From Steinernema hermaphroditum (lineage: Eukaryota; Nematoda; Chromadorea; Rhabditida; Steinernematidae): a stretch of DNA of 64,000 nucleotides. The translations under genes were made by a program, and so were the position numbers. Location: assembly GCA_030435675.1 (NCBI GenBank), contig CM059624.1, forward strand, positions 9,200,769 to 9,264,768. Direction: 5' to 3'. Positions within the stretch are counted from its first letter, which is position 1. The number at the start of each line of letters is the position of its first letter. Shown one piece after another: positions 47,865 to 58,997 of the stretch. Below the pieces are notes generated by a model. That model was not told where the DNA came from, did no database searches, and saw only the letters and a program-made list of their open reading frames with translations.

Positions 47865-50622
47865 ATGGGTCGGAAGCGAGGCCGGAGGTACTCGAAGTGG
47901 GCCCCCGAAGAAGCCTGGAAGGCGATGCTCCGCTGCCTGAACGAGATCGAGCAAATGGATGCCGCCACGCAGACCCCGGAGCTGATCCTGGAAGCGCCCG
48001 AGCTGTGTTCGCCGAAGACCCTTAACAACAACTACTTGGATGCATCGTCAGCGCCCGAAGCGCCTGCCAAGTCCAAGAAGAAAGGGCCGGGCGTTACATC
48101 CGACTTCAAACGTAAGTGTTTTGTCCATTCTGGGGAGCTAGGGAGCCTCTGCGTTGAATGTACTCTCGAGGCGGCTTCTTATCGCTTCTTTTTCTCTCGC
48201 TCCGTTCGAATCATCGCAGTCGGTGGTCACCGTTTTTTGGAATGTCACTCGACAAACATTGTGATGAATCGAAAATTTGAATGACCATCCAGGAACCAGA
48301 TAGTGTTCACGCCGATTTCTGGAGGGCAAACAAAGCGACGTTTTATTTGCTAGAGTTCGACTGTTTGTCCTTTTGTTTGTGATCCCTTAAACCGCCGATT
48401 TGAATCTCTCGATTGTTGCAATTTTTTACCCTCACCACCTACTTGCTTGTCAGATCGCTTTCGTCCAATTTTCCGCCTGTCAAATGCCGTGTTGTTGTTT
48501 GTGTGTCATTTGATGACTACATCGTAATTACCGCATTCCGTAAATAACGTTTTGTCAACACTCGGTTTCCGTCAGATCATTTCCGGTAAACACTAAAGTT
48601 GTTTGTAAAAACGATATAAATCTGCATTATACACCGGCAATTTCTGTTTTGCAGAGGTGATGACGTGTGACGCGGAGACCCAAACGAGCTGCGTGCCGAA
48701 GGAGACCGTGGAGCCTTGCTGTTCGTCGGAAGCTGCAGAAGCGACGTGTGACACTCCGCGCATCTCTCGGAGACTCACGTCGGGGATCGCAAAGAAGATC
48801 AACAGAAGAGCGGCAAATGCGGCGCTTCAAGCGAACGACATTGACGTGTCTTCAGAGGCGCCTCTTCCAAAGGCGATCTGCCGCCCTCGGTCGGTTTCGC
48901 GGCCCAGAACTTGCCACCAGCTGAAAAGGTCGAACACTACCGGGGCCACAGATGCACTCCTTTTCGTCACCCCGCAGAAACAAGCCAAGAATCCAGAAAC
49001 TGATGAAGCATCCCCACTGCCTCAAACTCCTGCGGTGCCGAAGGCACCACCGCCGCCTCCAGCATCCGCAACCCCTCCACGGGCTTCTGGACCTCCTGGA
49101 CCACCACCACCGCCGGGTCCTCCTCCACCACCACCTCCTCCGCCACCAGCCTCTGCTAATCTCAAGCTGGCGGTAAGTTTCGGAGGTGCGCCAGAATATA
49201 AATTCTTTTCAGAATGGCATCAAGGGGCTTCTGGGAATGAACGAGTACAAGAAGAACAAGAGGACCACGACGATCACCTGGGAAGCAGTTCCAAAAATAG
49301 CGCTACAGGGCAAAAATACGATATGGAGCAGCTACAAACCTCCAAAGATCCCAGAAAACGTGAGGAATCAGGTGTGTGCCACCATATTCTTATCAGTTCT
49401 AGCAGCCATGTTTAGCTTGAGCTCATGTACGAAAGGCCCCTAACAGGAACCCCTATGAGAAGCAGTCCAGCAACTCCAAGAAATGTCAGAGAGCTTCTTG
49501 GCTTGGAGCATAAGCGCGCCCTCTTGATTGAGATCATTCTAGCAAAGTAGGTGTTCTTCCCCGCTGAATGTCATTTTACAACTTCTGCGTTCAGATTCCG
49601 CCCGTTAAGTCCACGAGAATTAGTGCAAGCGATCGTTGAAAGAGGTAACACGCTGGACCCCGACAAACTCGTCAAACTTCGAGATCACTTTCCATCTGAG
49701 GCCGAGGTACCGTGCCACGTCTTTTCCGACTAAACGAGTGTTTCAGCTCAATGTATATCGAAACACCGCCAGTGATGAGAGTCTTAGTGACGCCGAACGC
49801 TTCTGCTTCCACGCGGCACGCTGCAAAACTCTCCGTCTTCGCGTCGAGTTGATCGTATTCAGGGAAGAAGTGAACATCGAGGTTGGAGACTATAGGGAGA
49901 TTCTCATCTAATATCATAATTTAGATCAAGCTCTGCGGCGAATCTGTGAAGCGTCTTACGGACGCAGCGGAGATCCTGGAAAACAGTGAACTGATCAGGA
50001 TCTTCCTTCATCGGTGCCTCCAGTTCGGGAACTTCTTAAATCAAGATTCTTACGCAAAGAAGGCGGACGGATTCAGTCTGAACTCGTTGGTGGACCGCGT
50101 GCTCCGCGCGAAGGGCACCGGCCGGCATTCGTCTTCGACTCTTGTGGATTTGCTGGCGACGAACTCAGATAGCGACTTCGTCGGACTGCCGGACGCACTG
50201 AAGACTCTAAGAGACGCTCGTCGTGACGTTCTGGGCGATGTGGAACTGTGCGCAATGAAGATCCGGGATTCACTGCTGGACGTTCAGGCGAAGGTCAACC
50301 GCTGTGAAGACCACGCCCTGATTGCCGAGTGTTTGCCACTTTTCGAGGTAATCCCCCCCCCCCTTGGAACGCCTAAACGAGCCAGTTTTTGTAGAGTGCA
50401 ACGATGTCGAGCGACCGTGTTCTTCTGGAGGTGCGGAAGCTCCGCGAGAAGGAGCGGATGCTACGCGAATTCTTCTGCTTTCCGCTGAAAGAGGAAGCAC
50501 CACTCAGCGACATCGTCGCGGTGATGACGACTGCCTTGTCGATACTAGAAGACGCGCTGTTCGCCCATCAAATGCGGAAGGAGAAGCTCGGTCGACGAAC
50601 TCTAACCTTGAGAACGCTGTAG
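47865..50622 (+). CDS. Formin (FH1-FH2), FHDC1/INFT-like
   Basis: Actin nucleator and elongator. Exons 47865-48111, 48655-49172, 49213-49371, 49416-49546, 49595-49706, 49747-49881, 49925-50347 and 50395-50622 sum to 650 aa. The N-terminal 200 residues have no recognised GTPase-binding or DID domain. A short FH1 follows (PPPPGPPPPPPPPPP). FH2 starts TTTITWEAVPKIALQGKNTIW (lasso and linker) and includes FLHRCLQFGNFLNQDSY with ADGFSLNSLVDRV, the conserved G-N-x-L-N and GF-x-L motifs. There is no obvious C-terminal DAD. The GKNTIW segment and the lack of a regulatory N-terminus are closest to FHDC1/inverted-formin-like proteins; that subfamily assignment is inference. Intron 1 (543 nt) is long for this window and could hold regulatory sequence. 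Confidence 0.9.
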
Positions 50623-50910
50623 CAGAATCACCCCCATCAGTATACTTTGAAGATCTCTATTTTATATGCCATTTTATGAGTGCCATTGCATCCTTCACAT
50701 ACCATATTTTGCGCTGTCATCCTGCTTACGGTCAATTCGTAGTCTCTCGACGGAGTTTCAGTTTTGCGGTTCTTTTCTATGTAATTGTGTCTTTGACATC
50801 CGCGGAGAAATACATATCAGAAGGTATCTCGTGCAGACACAGACAGATATACATCGTAGACATAAACAAAAACTTATGGCCAGAGTCGGCATTCCCCTAC
50901 TGACAGCTCT

Positions 50911-51318
50911 ATGAACTGGCCGCTTCTGCTCGGAGTGCTGCTCTGCGTCGCCGTCGGCACCGGCGACGCCAACAATTCCACGGCGTCGTTTTCATTATCC
51001 AATAAGACTGCGGTAGAGCCCAACGAAAGCGCGGCTCGGGCAGCTGAAATAATCCTCAGCCCGGTAATGCGTCTCTTCAAGCGCGTGTCCGCGTACATCG
51101 CCGAAGACTCTCCGATTAGTGAGTCGCCTTCCACTTCCCTCACTCACCGTTTCGTTTCAGAACTAATGACCGACTACGCCCACAGCCATAAGACGAAGTC
51201 GCAGTTCGAAAGCCTCAACGAACTCGCCGGAATCGTGCTGATTAGCTTAATCCTCCTATCATGCATCTGTGGTCCCTGCATGTGCCTCTGGATGATCTGC
51301 TGCTGCCGCTGTCGCTGA
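50911..51318 (+). CDS. Type I membrane protein with cysteine-rich tail
   Basis: Exons 50911-51118 and 51161-51318 give 121 aa. A signal peptide (MNWPLLLGVLLCVAVGTGDA) is followed by an ectodomain of about 70 residues with several N-glycosylation sequons (NNST, NKT, NES). One membrane span (LAGIVLISLILLSCICG) follows, then a very short tail, PCMCLWMICCCRCR. The dense juxtamembrane cysteines suggest palmitoylation. No named family. AATAAA is at 51338-51343. It lies 290 bp downstream of the formin stop on the same strand. Confidence 0.75.
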   Translation: MNWPLLLGVLLCVAVGTGDANNSTASFSLSNKTAVEPNESAARAAEIILSPVMRLFKRVSAYIAEDSPISESPSTSLTHRFVSELMTDYAHSHKTKSQFESLNELAGIVLISLILLSCICGPCMCLWMICCCRCR

Positions 51319-51343
51319 CTCCGGGATTAACCTTGACAATAAA

Positions 51344-52227
51344 GGTCTCTTCTTTCCGTTTTCATCACGTAAGCGAAGAAAGTGATTCGCGAGCCCCGAG
51401 GCGTCCTCCGACGACCGGTTCCCCGATCGCGTTTCGCTTTTTTACGAGGGAAACGCAGATTCGCCCCTCGGTCTGTTATCGTTTGCTCGGCCACGGAACA
51501 CAGAGTTCCCAAATCTGTTCCGAGTCCAGGGGAGAGCCCTAATGCGATTCTCCGACGCGTCGCCCCTACACGCTCCAGAGCTCCAATTCCGCAGAACCCC
51601 TGCTCCGCGACACCGTCTTCTGTCTTCGACGGCTTTGCGAAATCTGGACGCCAACGGGGCGGAGGAGATTGCGCAACGAGTACTTAAGGCGACTTCGCGA
51701 GTTCCTTCGAGGCGTTTCGGAAGTTCCCTCGTCTCCTCTTGCTGTTCCGACCATCTGTGCGGTCATCATCCGCTCATCTTGTTTGCGTGATTCGTTCGTC
51801 ACAAAAAGCTGGAGGGCGTTCCCGCAATCGAAAGTGAATATTAGGGAAGACGCCTGTGGCGATGCGGATTCCGAGATGACGCCGCTTCGTGCACTCATTT
51901 CGTGTTCGCTCCTGACGTCGGATCGCGTTGGTGTACGGTAGCGCTGTCTGTTTACAAGACGTTTCGTCTTCCAAACAGAACTCGGGTTTGCTAGTTACCG
52001 ACGGAACCTGTTTCTGCGGCTTCTTCCCTGTCGCCGCTTCTTCAAAACACGGCAAAACACTTTCGTTCGGCGGTCGCCGCGCAACTCCGCCGGGCGAATA
52101 CCTTCTTATTACAACGGCGGTCATTAGGCCTTCTCGGCGTCTCACTTTTCCTTTCGTTCCGCTTCTCGGTCGTCTTTGTGTCATCTTCTTAACCCCCTTA
52201 ATTGCAACACTGCACCCTTTCAGAGAT
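51344..52227. other. Spacer before the nitrobindin-like gene
   Basis: No coding exon is supported. The stretch ends with an acceptor (CCCTTTCAG, 52215-52223) four bases before the ATG, a likely trans-splice site. Confidence 0.4.
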
Positions 52228-52906
52228 ATGGCTCATCGGCTACTAGTGACCGTTCTCGGGTTCCTCCTCGCACTCATCGTATCCGCTCGGTACGAAGATC
52301 GCTACGACCTCAACACCCTTCCCTGGGACCTGCGGCCTGTATCCGACTTCATCGGCCTTTGGGAGCTCGAAAACAAGAGTGGAAACACGCGGCAGCTCCC
52401 TCCGCCCGATCTCATCGACTTCGCCATCAACCCGATCCCCAAGTTCGGCGCCCGCGCCGTCAACATCACGTAGGTGCCCGAAAGCCCGCCGCTTCACTCC
52501 CTCTGCAGGCACTCCTACTTCGACCGCGAGAAGAACGTTATCCGCTCCGACTACGGCTTCATGCCCGTGAAGAACGCCACGAAGAGAGATCCCCGAATTC
52601 ACGTCGCCTACTTGACTACCAGTAGCGAGGGGTACTCGATGATGGAGCAGGGCACCGTGAACGGCCCGAAGATTACGTTCCATCTGAAGCAGTTCCTCCG
52701 GAGGACCTTCGACGTCGAGAACCACGGCATCGAACTCGACATCCGTGAGGTGAGTGTATCTTTTGGACAAACATCCTTGACCGCCCCTTCAGTTCGAAAG
52801 GCAGTTCGAGCAGAAAGACTTCCACCACATGACGATGAAGGTGCGCGCTGAGACAGCCGTGGACACGGAGTTCTACACGGCGAACTACAGAAAAGTAGCT
52901 CCTTAG
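52228..52906 (+). CDS. Secreted nitrobindin-like (THAP4-type) heme-binding protein
   Basis: Exons 52228-52469, 52509-52749 and 52793-52906 sum to 198 aa. A signal peptide (AHRLLVTVLGFLLALIVSA) precedes a single nitrobindin/DUF1794-like beta-barrel. It starts PVSDFIGLWELENKSG, has the paired strands SDYGFMPVK and RIHVAYLTTSSEGYSMMEQGTVNG, and ends FYTANYRKVAP, matching the close of the THAP4 C-terminal domain (TYKKVTP). In nitrobindins the barrel binds ferric heme and handles nitric oxide and peroxynitrite. There is no THAP zinc finger and the protein is directed to the secretory path, unlike cytosolic nitrobindins. I cannot place the proximal heme His with confidence. AATAAA is at 52947-52952. 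Confidence 0.8.
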
Positions 52907-53146
52907 CGCCCTCAAAAAACTGCCAGATTGTACATAGTCCCAAAAGAATAAAGTAATTGAACCCCACGAAGGAAAAACGTTCCCCAGCCCCTCTGGATCG
53001 CAGGCAACAACGAGTTTATCGTCAACAATCAGATGAAACCAAATTCCATACATACACGCGGCTGAAGATCAACGTTTAACAACAAGAAACAACAATTGAC
53101 TCAACCTGACAAACGTAACAAACATCTCAACAGTTAGAGAGCACAC

Positions 53147-54852
53147 TTAGGCGGCCACCTTCTTCTTTTTCTTTTTGGGTTTCTCTTCCTCTACAGCGTC
53201 GACCTCCATGGTTGCGTCTCCGTTCGCTTCGGACTCGGACTTGCGCTTCTTCTTTTTCTTTTTGGACTCGCCGTCCTCAGCGACTGGCTCGGCTTCAGCA
53301 GTCACGGCGGAGGTTTCGAGCGCTTTCTTAGCGGCCTTCTTCTTCTTCTTGAGGATCTTCTTCATGATGGGTTCCGCTTCATCGGCGGCCTCCTTCATGA
53401 CCTCAACGTTCTTCTTGGGAACTTCACCGTCCTCGAAGAACTTGAGTCTGTCTTCGACCTGCTGACGGAGGTGCTCACCGAAGGTGGGAACAGGAACTTC
53501 TGAGAAGCAATCAATGCGAGAAGCAATGGTGCACTTGTTGGCGAGGAAGCGACTGATTCTTCCCTTGTTCTTGGCCGAGGCGCGTCCAATGAACGAAGAG
53601 TGAAACAAGAGACCGTATTTGGGCGTGTTGGCTAAATCGATCAATCAATCTATGGTACATAACGATCTTCTTACATCTCGTCTTAAGAGCACGGAAGAGA
53701 GCCTTCTCAGCGCCAAGAATTTGAATGGTCGACGCGGGGTACTTCGCAAGGTTGGTCAAACTTCCGGCGTGGGAGATGAGACGGGCTCCAACCTTAAGGT
53801 AAATATTAGAATAATTGACACCCGCGCCACGCAAGCGAACCTGCTCGCCAATAAGGGCTGAAAGTGAAGGGGCGCACGAGTTCATGCGGTCCTTGATGTA
53901 CTCATGAAGGCGATGGCGGTAATCAGTGAGAGAGGCGACGCGATTCGCAAACCGCTCGATGTTCATGAGATCCATCTCGGAGATGTCCATACCCATCGAT
54001 GTACGGGCAGCCTCGATAATCTGGTTAACCTTTTCCTCGTCTTCCATGATTTCTGTAATAAAGTATTGATTACCAACTCAGGACGCTATAACACTTACCC
54101 ATCAACTTCGCGTTAGTTTCCTCATTGATGGTTTTGCGGTCCATGATAACGCTGGCGCACTTCACATACTTGTACTGATCGGGGACGACTTTGTAGAGCT
54201 CGGGGTAGTGGTAGGAATACCATTCGCGAATGCGCATTCCGAAGAGGTTAATATCCTTGTCAAGCTGGTCGAGAAGAGCGATCGACTGGATGACCATGTT
54301 GTCGACACGGTGGACATCGAACTTCACCTGAAATTCAAGCAGTTAGCTCCTGACAGTCGTGTGACCGTCACTTGCCTTCGAGCGAGAGTAACTGTGTCCA
54401 AGGGAAAGCTGAGCCTTCGACAGCGAGTGATGGGGAAGGTCCTTGGCCAGATGGGCAAAGTGCACGCGCACACCACGGACGATCTCCGGGACTACACCGG
54501 TGAACGAGATTTTGATGCCGGGGAACTTCTCAGAGATGGATCCAGCAAGTTTACCGTCGTTCACGCCGAGAGTGACCTTCTTGCGCTTCTTGGGCAGGTT
54601 TTCGTCAAGGAAAGTTCCAAGGTTGTCATGGACAATGCCTTCCGAAACTGCAAGGCAGTTGTCCAGAGCGGCCTCAGTATTCTTAAAGGCGTCGAAGGCG
54701 GCCATCTTCACGATGGTGCAGAAGCGCTGAGCCTCGCCGATGGCCAGCTCAACCTCCTGACTCATTCGTCCAATGTCTTCGAATTCGCTCACGCTGAGCA
54801 GAGCATACCCGACGGCATGCTCGTAGAGCACGAAGTTTGGAGCCTCAGACAT
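53147..54852 (-). CDS. NOP56: NOP56, box C/D snoRNP core protein
   Basis: Nucleolar core protein of 2'-O-methylation snoRNPs. Exons 54852-54376, 54327-54099, 54052-53841, 53792-53675 and 53631-53147 sum to 506 aa. Signatures: [13 protein letters not shown] at the N-terminus, [39 protein letters not shown], the NOP domain ([20 protein letters not shown] and [20 protein letters not shown]) and [12 protein letters not shown] Lys-rich tail (KKKKKKRK) follows, typical for the family. Intron 1 has a GC donor (AAG/GCAAGT at 54375). Intron 3 (53840-53793, 48 nt) is open in frame and must be removed to restore the invariant [16 protein letters not shown]58 is excluded by the N-terminal [11 protein letters not shown]. 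It converges with the nitrobindin-like gene. Confidence 0.97.
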
Positions 54853-55372
54853 TTCACCCAGTCGAAAAACCTCTGAAACGGCACAGATGACTACCTCAAG
54901 AAGAGAAGAAGGTAACGCACGGCGCGTTCACGAAAGCAACAGCTACAGATAGCACACGTCCCGAATCAGCGAACTTTGCATATCGATTGCGAGAGTCAGA
55001 GAATCAGGAAAACAGAAAAACACAACGCGAAAACTTGGCGCGCAAGAAGAACTCATTTTGGGAGAACGTTTCGTTATCTCGGGCGATGCTATCGTAGATG
55101 TGTGGCGCACTCATTCAAAGACTTCGCGCCAGGACCCAGAACATGTGAAAATGGAGAATTCAGATCGCAGGGCTCAAAAGACGCCAATGTCAGCTGACTC
55201 AGGGATCCATTTGAGATTCACTAGGAGGAAGCAAGTCAAACTAAAATACGTCCCCACCAGCTTTTCTATCGATAAATATTTAATCTCCACCCGAGCACAG
55301 ATTAGTTGCAACCCATATTACGCATCCCGTAGAGCCAAAACGACGATATCTTCTGGTCGAAATCAAATGCGG
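54853..55372. other. Spacer between NOP56 and the SAYSvFN gene
   Basis: No coding exon is supported. It must hold the NOP56 promoter and the 3' end of the SAYSvFN gene, both on the minus strand. Confidence 0.4.
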
Positions 55373-55898
55373 TCAAGAAGAAGCGGCTGCCGGGCGACGA
55401 TTTCTTCTCAGAAGTTCATTTTCGAAGTGTTCGGCGGTCATCTGCCCCAGAAGGCGTTCGCAGCCCGGGTTGAAAACGGAATAGGCAGAGACCTCGCCCT
55501 CGGCGCGGGTCCCCAGGTTCAGAATCATGAGAGTCAGGAGGAAAACGATGAAGAAGACGGCGCCGAACTCCATCCACGCCATAAAGCACTGCAGAACGGC
55601 CCACACGACGAAGGTCGCCGTCCAGCAGAGCCGCGGGTTCGAGTTGCAGAAGGAGCGCCACATCCGGAAGGGGAGAATGTCGAATATGTCGACTCTCAGC
55701 CGCGCCGCCACACGGGATACGAGCGAAGGCTTCGGCGGCAGAAGGGCCTGGAATCAAACGATGAGAAGTGCTGGAAGACGGACAAACCTGCTCCTTCTCG
55801 GTGGCCTCCTCTGACTCTTTTTTCCGGCACTCCTCGTCGCGTTGCTTCTTCTCCAGGCGATAAGCCTCCAGCTTCTTCATCGATTCGCGCAGGGACAT
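55373..55898 (-). CDS. SAYSvFN-domain protein (SAYSD1-like)
   Basis: Exons 55898-55788 and 55747-55373 give 161 aa. The N-terminus is a charged helix (SLRESMKKLEAYRLEKKQRD). A long hydrophobic hairpin follows (ATFVVWAVLQCFMAW and FGAVFFIVFLLTLMILNL), then the family hallmark EVSAYSVFNPGCERLLG and AEHFENELL. SAYSD1 is an ER membrane protein that binds UFMylated ribosomes and helps clear stalled translocation products in animals. The membrane hairpin and SAYSvFN motif are complete. Upstream, only about 70 bp separates its ATG from a transposase remnant, so the promoter is short or includes that remnant. Confidence 0.9.
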
Positions 55899-55969
55899 CG
55901 CGAATGTGCAGATTCTAGGCGAACCAGATTCCACAAGGGATATCAACATGGGGCGAACCGCGCGCCTTC

Positions 55970-56742
55970 TTATTTGTCACAGGTTCGTCTTCCTCCGAAA
56001 TTGTTCTTGGCATCTTTTCCGATGAAGTCGGCCAGGCAGGACAGAAGAAGACTAGATAGATTCTCAGAGTTGTGGCGACCGCGGATAGGAATCACTCCTA
56101 GGACTCGGAACTCTTGTCGTCCGCCATGGACCCAGTGCCCGGTAAGCGATAACAAGGAATGTCGATTGTCTTCGGAAGACCACGAGTCTGTGGTAAAGGA
56201 GATGTACGAGGCTTTTTCCACTCGTCCTTGGACTCGCTTCTTGTAATCTGCGTAAAGTGTGGGAATATCCATCCGCATCATGGACGTGCGAGACCTAATA
56301 ATTAACATAGTCACAAAAGACATAGTTACAACAGAAGTACCGTATTTTTAAAGATGGAGCCAGAACTTTGCAGAAATTTTGGAATCCCGGTCTGTCCACC
56401 ATTGCGAACGGTTGCGAATCGACCGCTAGCATCAATGCCAACGCACGAGATGCAGATTCATATCTGGTTCCGCCAGGTTGCCAAGCTCCTAAATTAAAAG
56501 TTGATATATCAACCAAACGGAAAGTTTACCAAATGCAGACGAAATAGAAGGCGTCTGTAGATCGAGCTTCCTCTTCTTGTTATGCGGTTCTGTCTTCCGT
56601 TCTTGTAGCTGCTCATATAATCCTTCATGATGGCGCTTCATATGCTTGATGAGGCTTGTTGTGGCACCGTTCTTTCGCGAAACCTCTTGTTTACAAGTTC
56701 TGCACTTCGCTGTACCTTTCGCGACATCAGCGACATCGCGAA
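55970..56742 (-). pseudogene. hAT-family transposase remnant (BED finger plus core start)
   Basis: The minus strand reads a BED-type zinc finger (KCRTCKQEVSRKNGATTSLI, then KHMKRHHEGLY) and, after a 41-nt intron, the hAT segment ALALMLAVDSQPFAMVDRPG. After a 46-nt intron comes YISFTTDSWSSEDNRHSLLS with LTGHWVH and RGRHNSENLSSLL. These are the successive landmarks of ZBED/hAT transposases, including the first catalytic Asp region (TTDSW). The frame ends at 55970. The helical insertion and C-terminal dimerisation domain are missing, and no in-frame ATG precedes the BED finger. Open frames across intact introns mean the decay is not old, or that the piece is retained. Confidence 0.8.
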
Positions 56743-56890
56743 GTAATCATCATAAACAGACAGTCCCATAGCGCTAGCTCACGGCGAACAGTAGAATACA
56801 GAAAGGTGAATGGAAATATGTGGAAACATTTCCCCAAACTGGGATTTCATAGATTTCGCTTCAGGACCGAGTTTTGAGTCGAGTTTTGCC

Positions 56891-56959
56891 AAAAACTCAA
56901 AACTCAAAACTCAAAACCCAAAAAAAGCCTCAAAACCCCAAAACTCAAAACTCAAAACT
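56891..56959. repeat. CAAAACT minisatellite
   Basis: About nine units of the 7-bp word CAAAACT lie here, interrupted by CCCAAAAAAAGC and CCCC variants. Confidence 0.85.
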
Positions 56960-58133
56960 CGCACAGCCCTAGTTGGGATGCAGGTCCATTCGAGCCGTGG
57001 GTATCATATGTTTCCTGCCGAAGTCCAGTTCCACCATCTCTGTTTGCAGATGTTTGCGGCGTTTTTCGTTTCTTTTGGGCCTTCGCAACACTCTGCGTCG
57101 TATGCAAACACCTTTTCGAGTCACATTGGACGAAAGCAGATCGGAACGGAGGGATTCCGACAGGGAGAGTCCTTGGACCTGAGGGATGTGTTCTGCCCAG
57201 GTCATTGTTGACTCGATTGAGGCCAATAGAACCTTCTTGTTGTAGCCGATTTCTGGGATCCGCCCTTGAGATCACATATGAATAAGCCCTGAAAAGCCCT
57301 GAAATTGGTCACACTTGGAGAAGCTATCAAAAAGCCTCTCGGAGGTTGTTTGGACCACCCCTTTTCGAAAGTCGAGTATCGAAGAAAAGCGTCGAGGATT
57401 AGGCAAACAGGTCTTCTCACTCACCGTTTTTTTGGACGATCGGCTTCTTCCGATAAAAACGCCGATGGTCTTCGCACTTTCTTGTTTCCATAAACAAACA
57501 GTCGAATTGAAACCCACTCGGTCTTTGTTTCCGCGCCTCGCAGCTAATCTTCCGAAGACTCTATAAATGAGGGAGGCTCCGAGATAATGGTCAAGAGAGG
57601 TGCCGTTGAAGTGGATCGAGTTCTGTTTGGTTGTTTTCTGCGATTATAGCGTCGAAGTACCTCGAGAGCCATTGAGACTCTTTGAAACCCTTTCTTGCGA
57701 GAAGAAGAAGTAGCCTGCTCCGTGTTCTCTGTCACCCACTCCTTATAAGCGCTATGCACTCCTTTCCCTTCTCAGAGCTTTTGACGACGCTCGTGCTAAT
57801 AACCGGCGATTCAGTCCCTAATTCCTCTCCGCGCACTCGTCGGCCTGTCCGCGCCTCAGCAGAACTTGTCGCCTTCTCGAATTACCTAATCGTCCTTCGC
57901 AACTCCAATCGCCTTTCTGCTAATCATCGCCCGAGAGGCGATCAACTGACCGCCAACTGGTCCCTCCATGGCGCGCCACCAATCTGACCGTCGCCAGTAT
58001 CAAACCGCCCTCTTCTGTTTGCTTTCCATTTTTCCCTCGGGCGTCTTCTCTCCTCATTCGCGCGCTCGACGGCCTCGCGACGACTCGATTCAATTCCTTC
58101 CTAAAGTACTCAGCGACTTTAGGGTCTGCACTG
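56960..58133. other. Spacer before the WAP-like gene
   Basis: A minus-strand frame at 57226-56969 (starting near SLSESLRSDLLSSN and ending KHMIPTARMDLHPN) looks mildly coding and lies next to the transposase remnant, but has no clear partners. Nothing else is supported. An acceptor (GACTTTAG) precedes the ATG at 58134. Confidence 0.3.
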
Positions 58134-58997
58134 ATGTTCCGTCTCGGCGCCTTTTGGCTTTTGCTGCTCCTCCTCTCCTCATCGGCTTCTGGCTACACGC
58201 TCTCCTGGTGCGACTACTACAAGTATCTCGGAGTGGAGAAGCCCGAGTGCCAGAAGAAACCGCGTTCCATGCCCGCTCCACTGCCGGAGCCGACTCCATG
58301 TGAGCCATTTGGTCCCTTGATCCCTTCTGAACGCTCTCTTTAGCGACGACAATTATGGCTACAGTATCGCCCGCGCCTCTCTCTTTTCCTCAACATCCCC
58401 TCTGTATGGGTTTGTTCCACAGCTGCATGGCGTCGTCCATGGAGTGCGAAAGCGGTACCGTCTGCACGACTACCGTATCCAACTCGAAGTGCTGCACCGC
58501 TCCCCGGTCGCGCTGTCCCTCTCCGGCCGAGATGAACGTCCAGTGCCGGGTCTTAAATCCCATCAACTGGTAAGCCCCGCTCCCGGAACAGTCCTAGAGC
58601 TCTTCAGGTGCAATACTGACGGCGACTGCGGTCCCGCCACGACCACGATTCACGTCTGCTGTCCGACCGGCTGCGGCTACAACAAGTGCCTCAACCTGCA
58701 CAACTTCTACGACCGTCCCTCGACCTCGATTCCAGGTGACTCCTCCAGAGAGGGCGCTTCTAAAGATCAGCTTCAGAGAACGGAGACTACCGTTTCTTCT
58801 CTCTGATGATGTCACCAGAGTGTCCCGACCCCTTCTCGATCCCGCTGACCTGCGCCATCCCCAATCCAGTGTCCTGGTGCTATCAGCAGGCCGACTGCCC
58901 CTCTGTGAACGTCCTCCAGCCGCGGCGATGTTGCAAGACCCTCTGTGGATACAATGCGTGCCACGTGAAAATCGATGACCGGTGGATGATAGCCTAG
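58134..58997 (+). CDS. Secreted protein with two WAP-like four-disulfide domains
   Basis: Exons 58134-58299, 58344-58569, 58608-58735 and 58819-58997 sum to 232 aa. The signal peptide is MFRLGAFWLLLLLLSSSASG. After a short Cys-containing N-terminal part come two eight-cysteine modules of the same pattern: C-x9-C-x8-C-x5-C-x9/10-CC-x3-C-x4-C. The first holds CNTDGDC, then CCPTGCGYNKC. The second holds CYQQADC, then CCKTLCGYNAC. This is the WAP (whey acidic protein) spacing, common in secreted protease inhibitors and antimicrobial proteins and frequent in nematode secretomes. Each module is cut by an intron near its third cysteine, suggesting module duplication. The inhibitory role is inference from the family. 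Confidence 0.85.
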
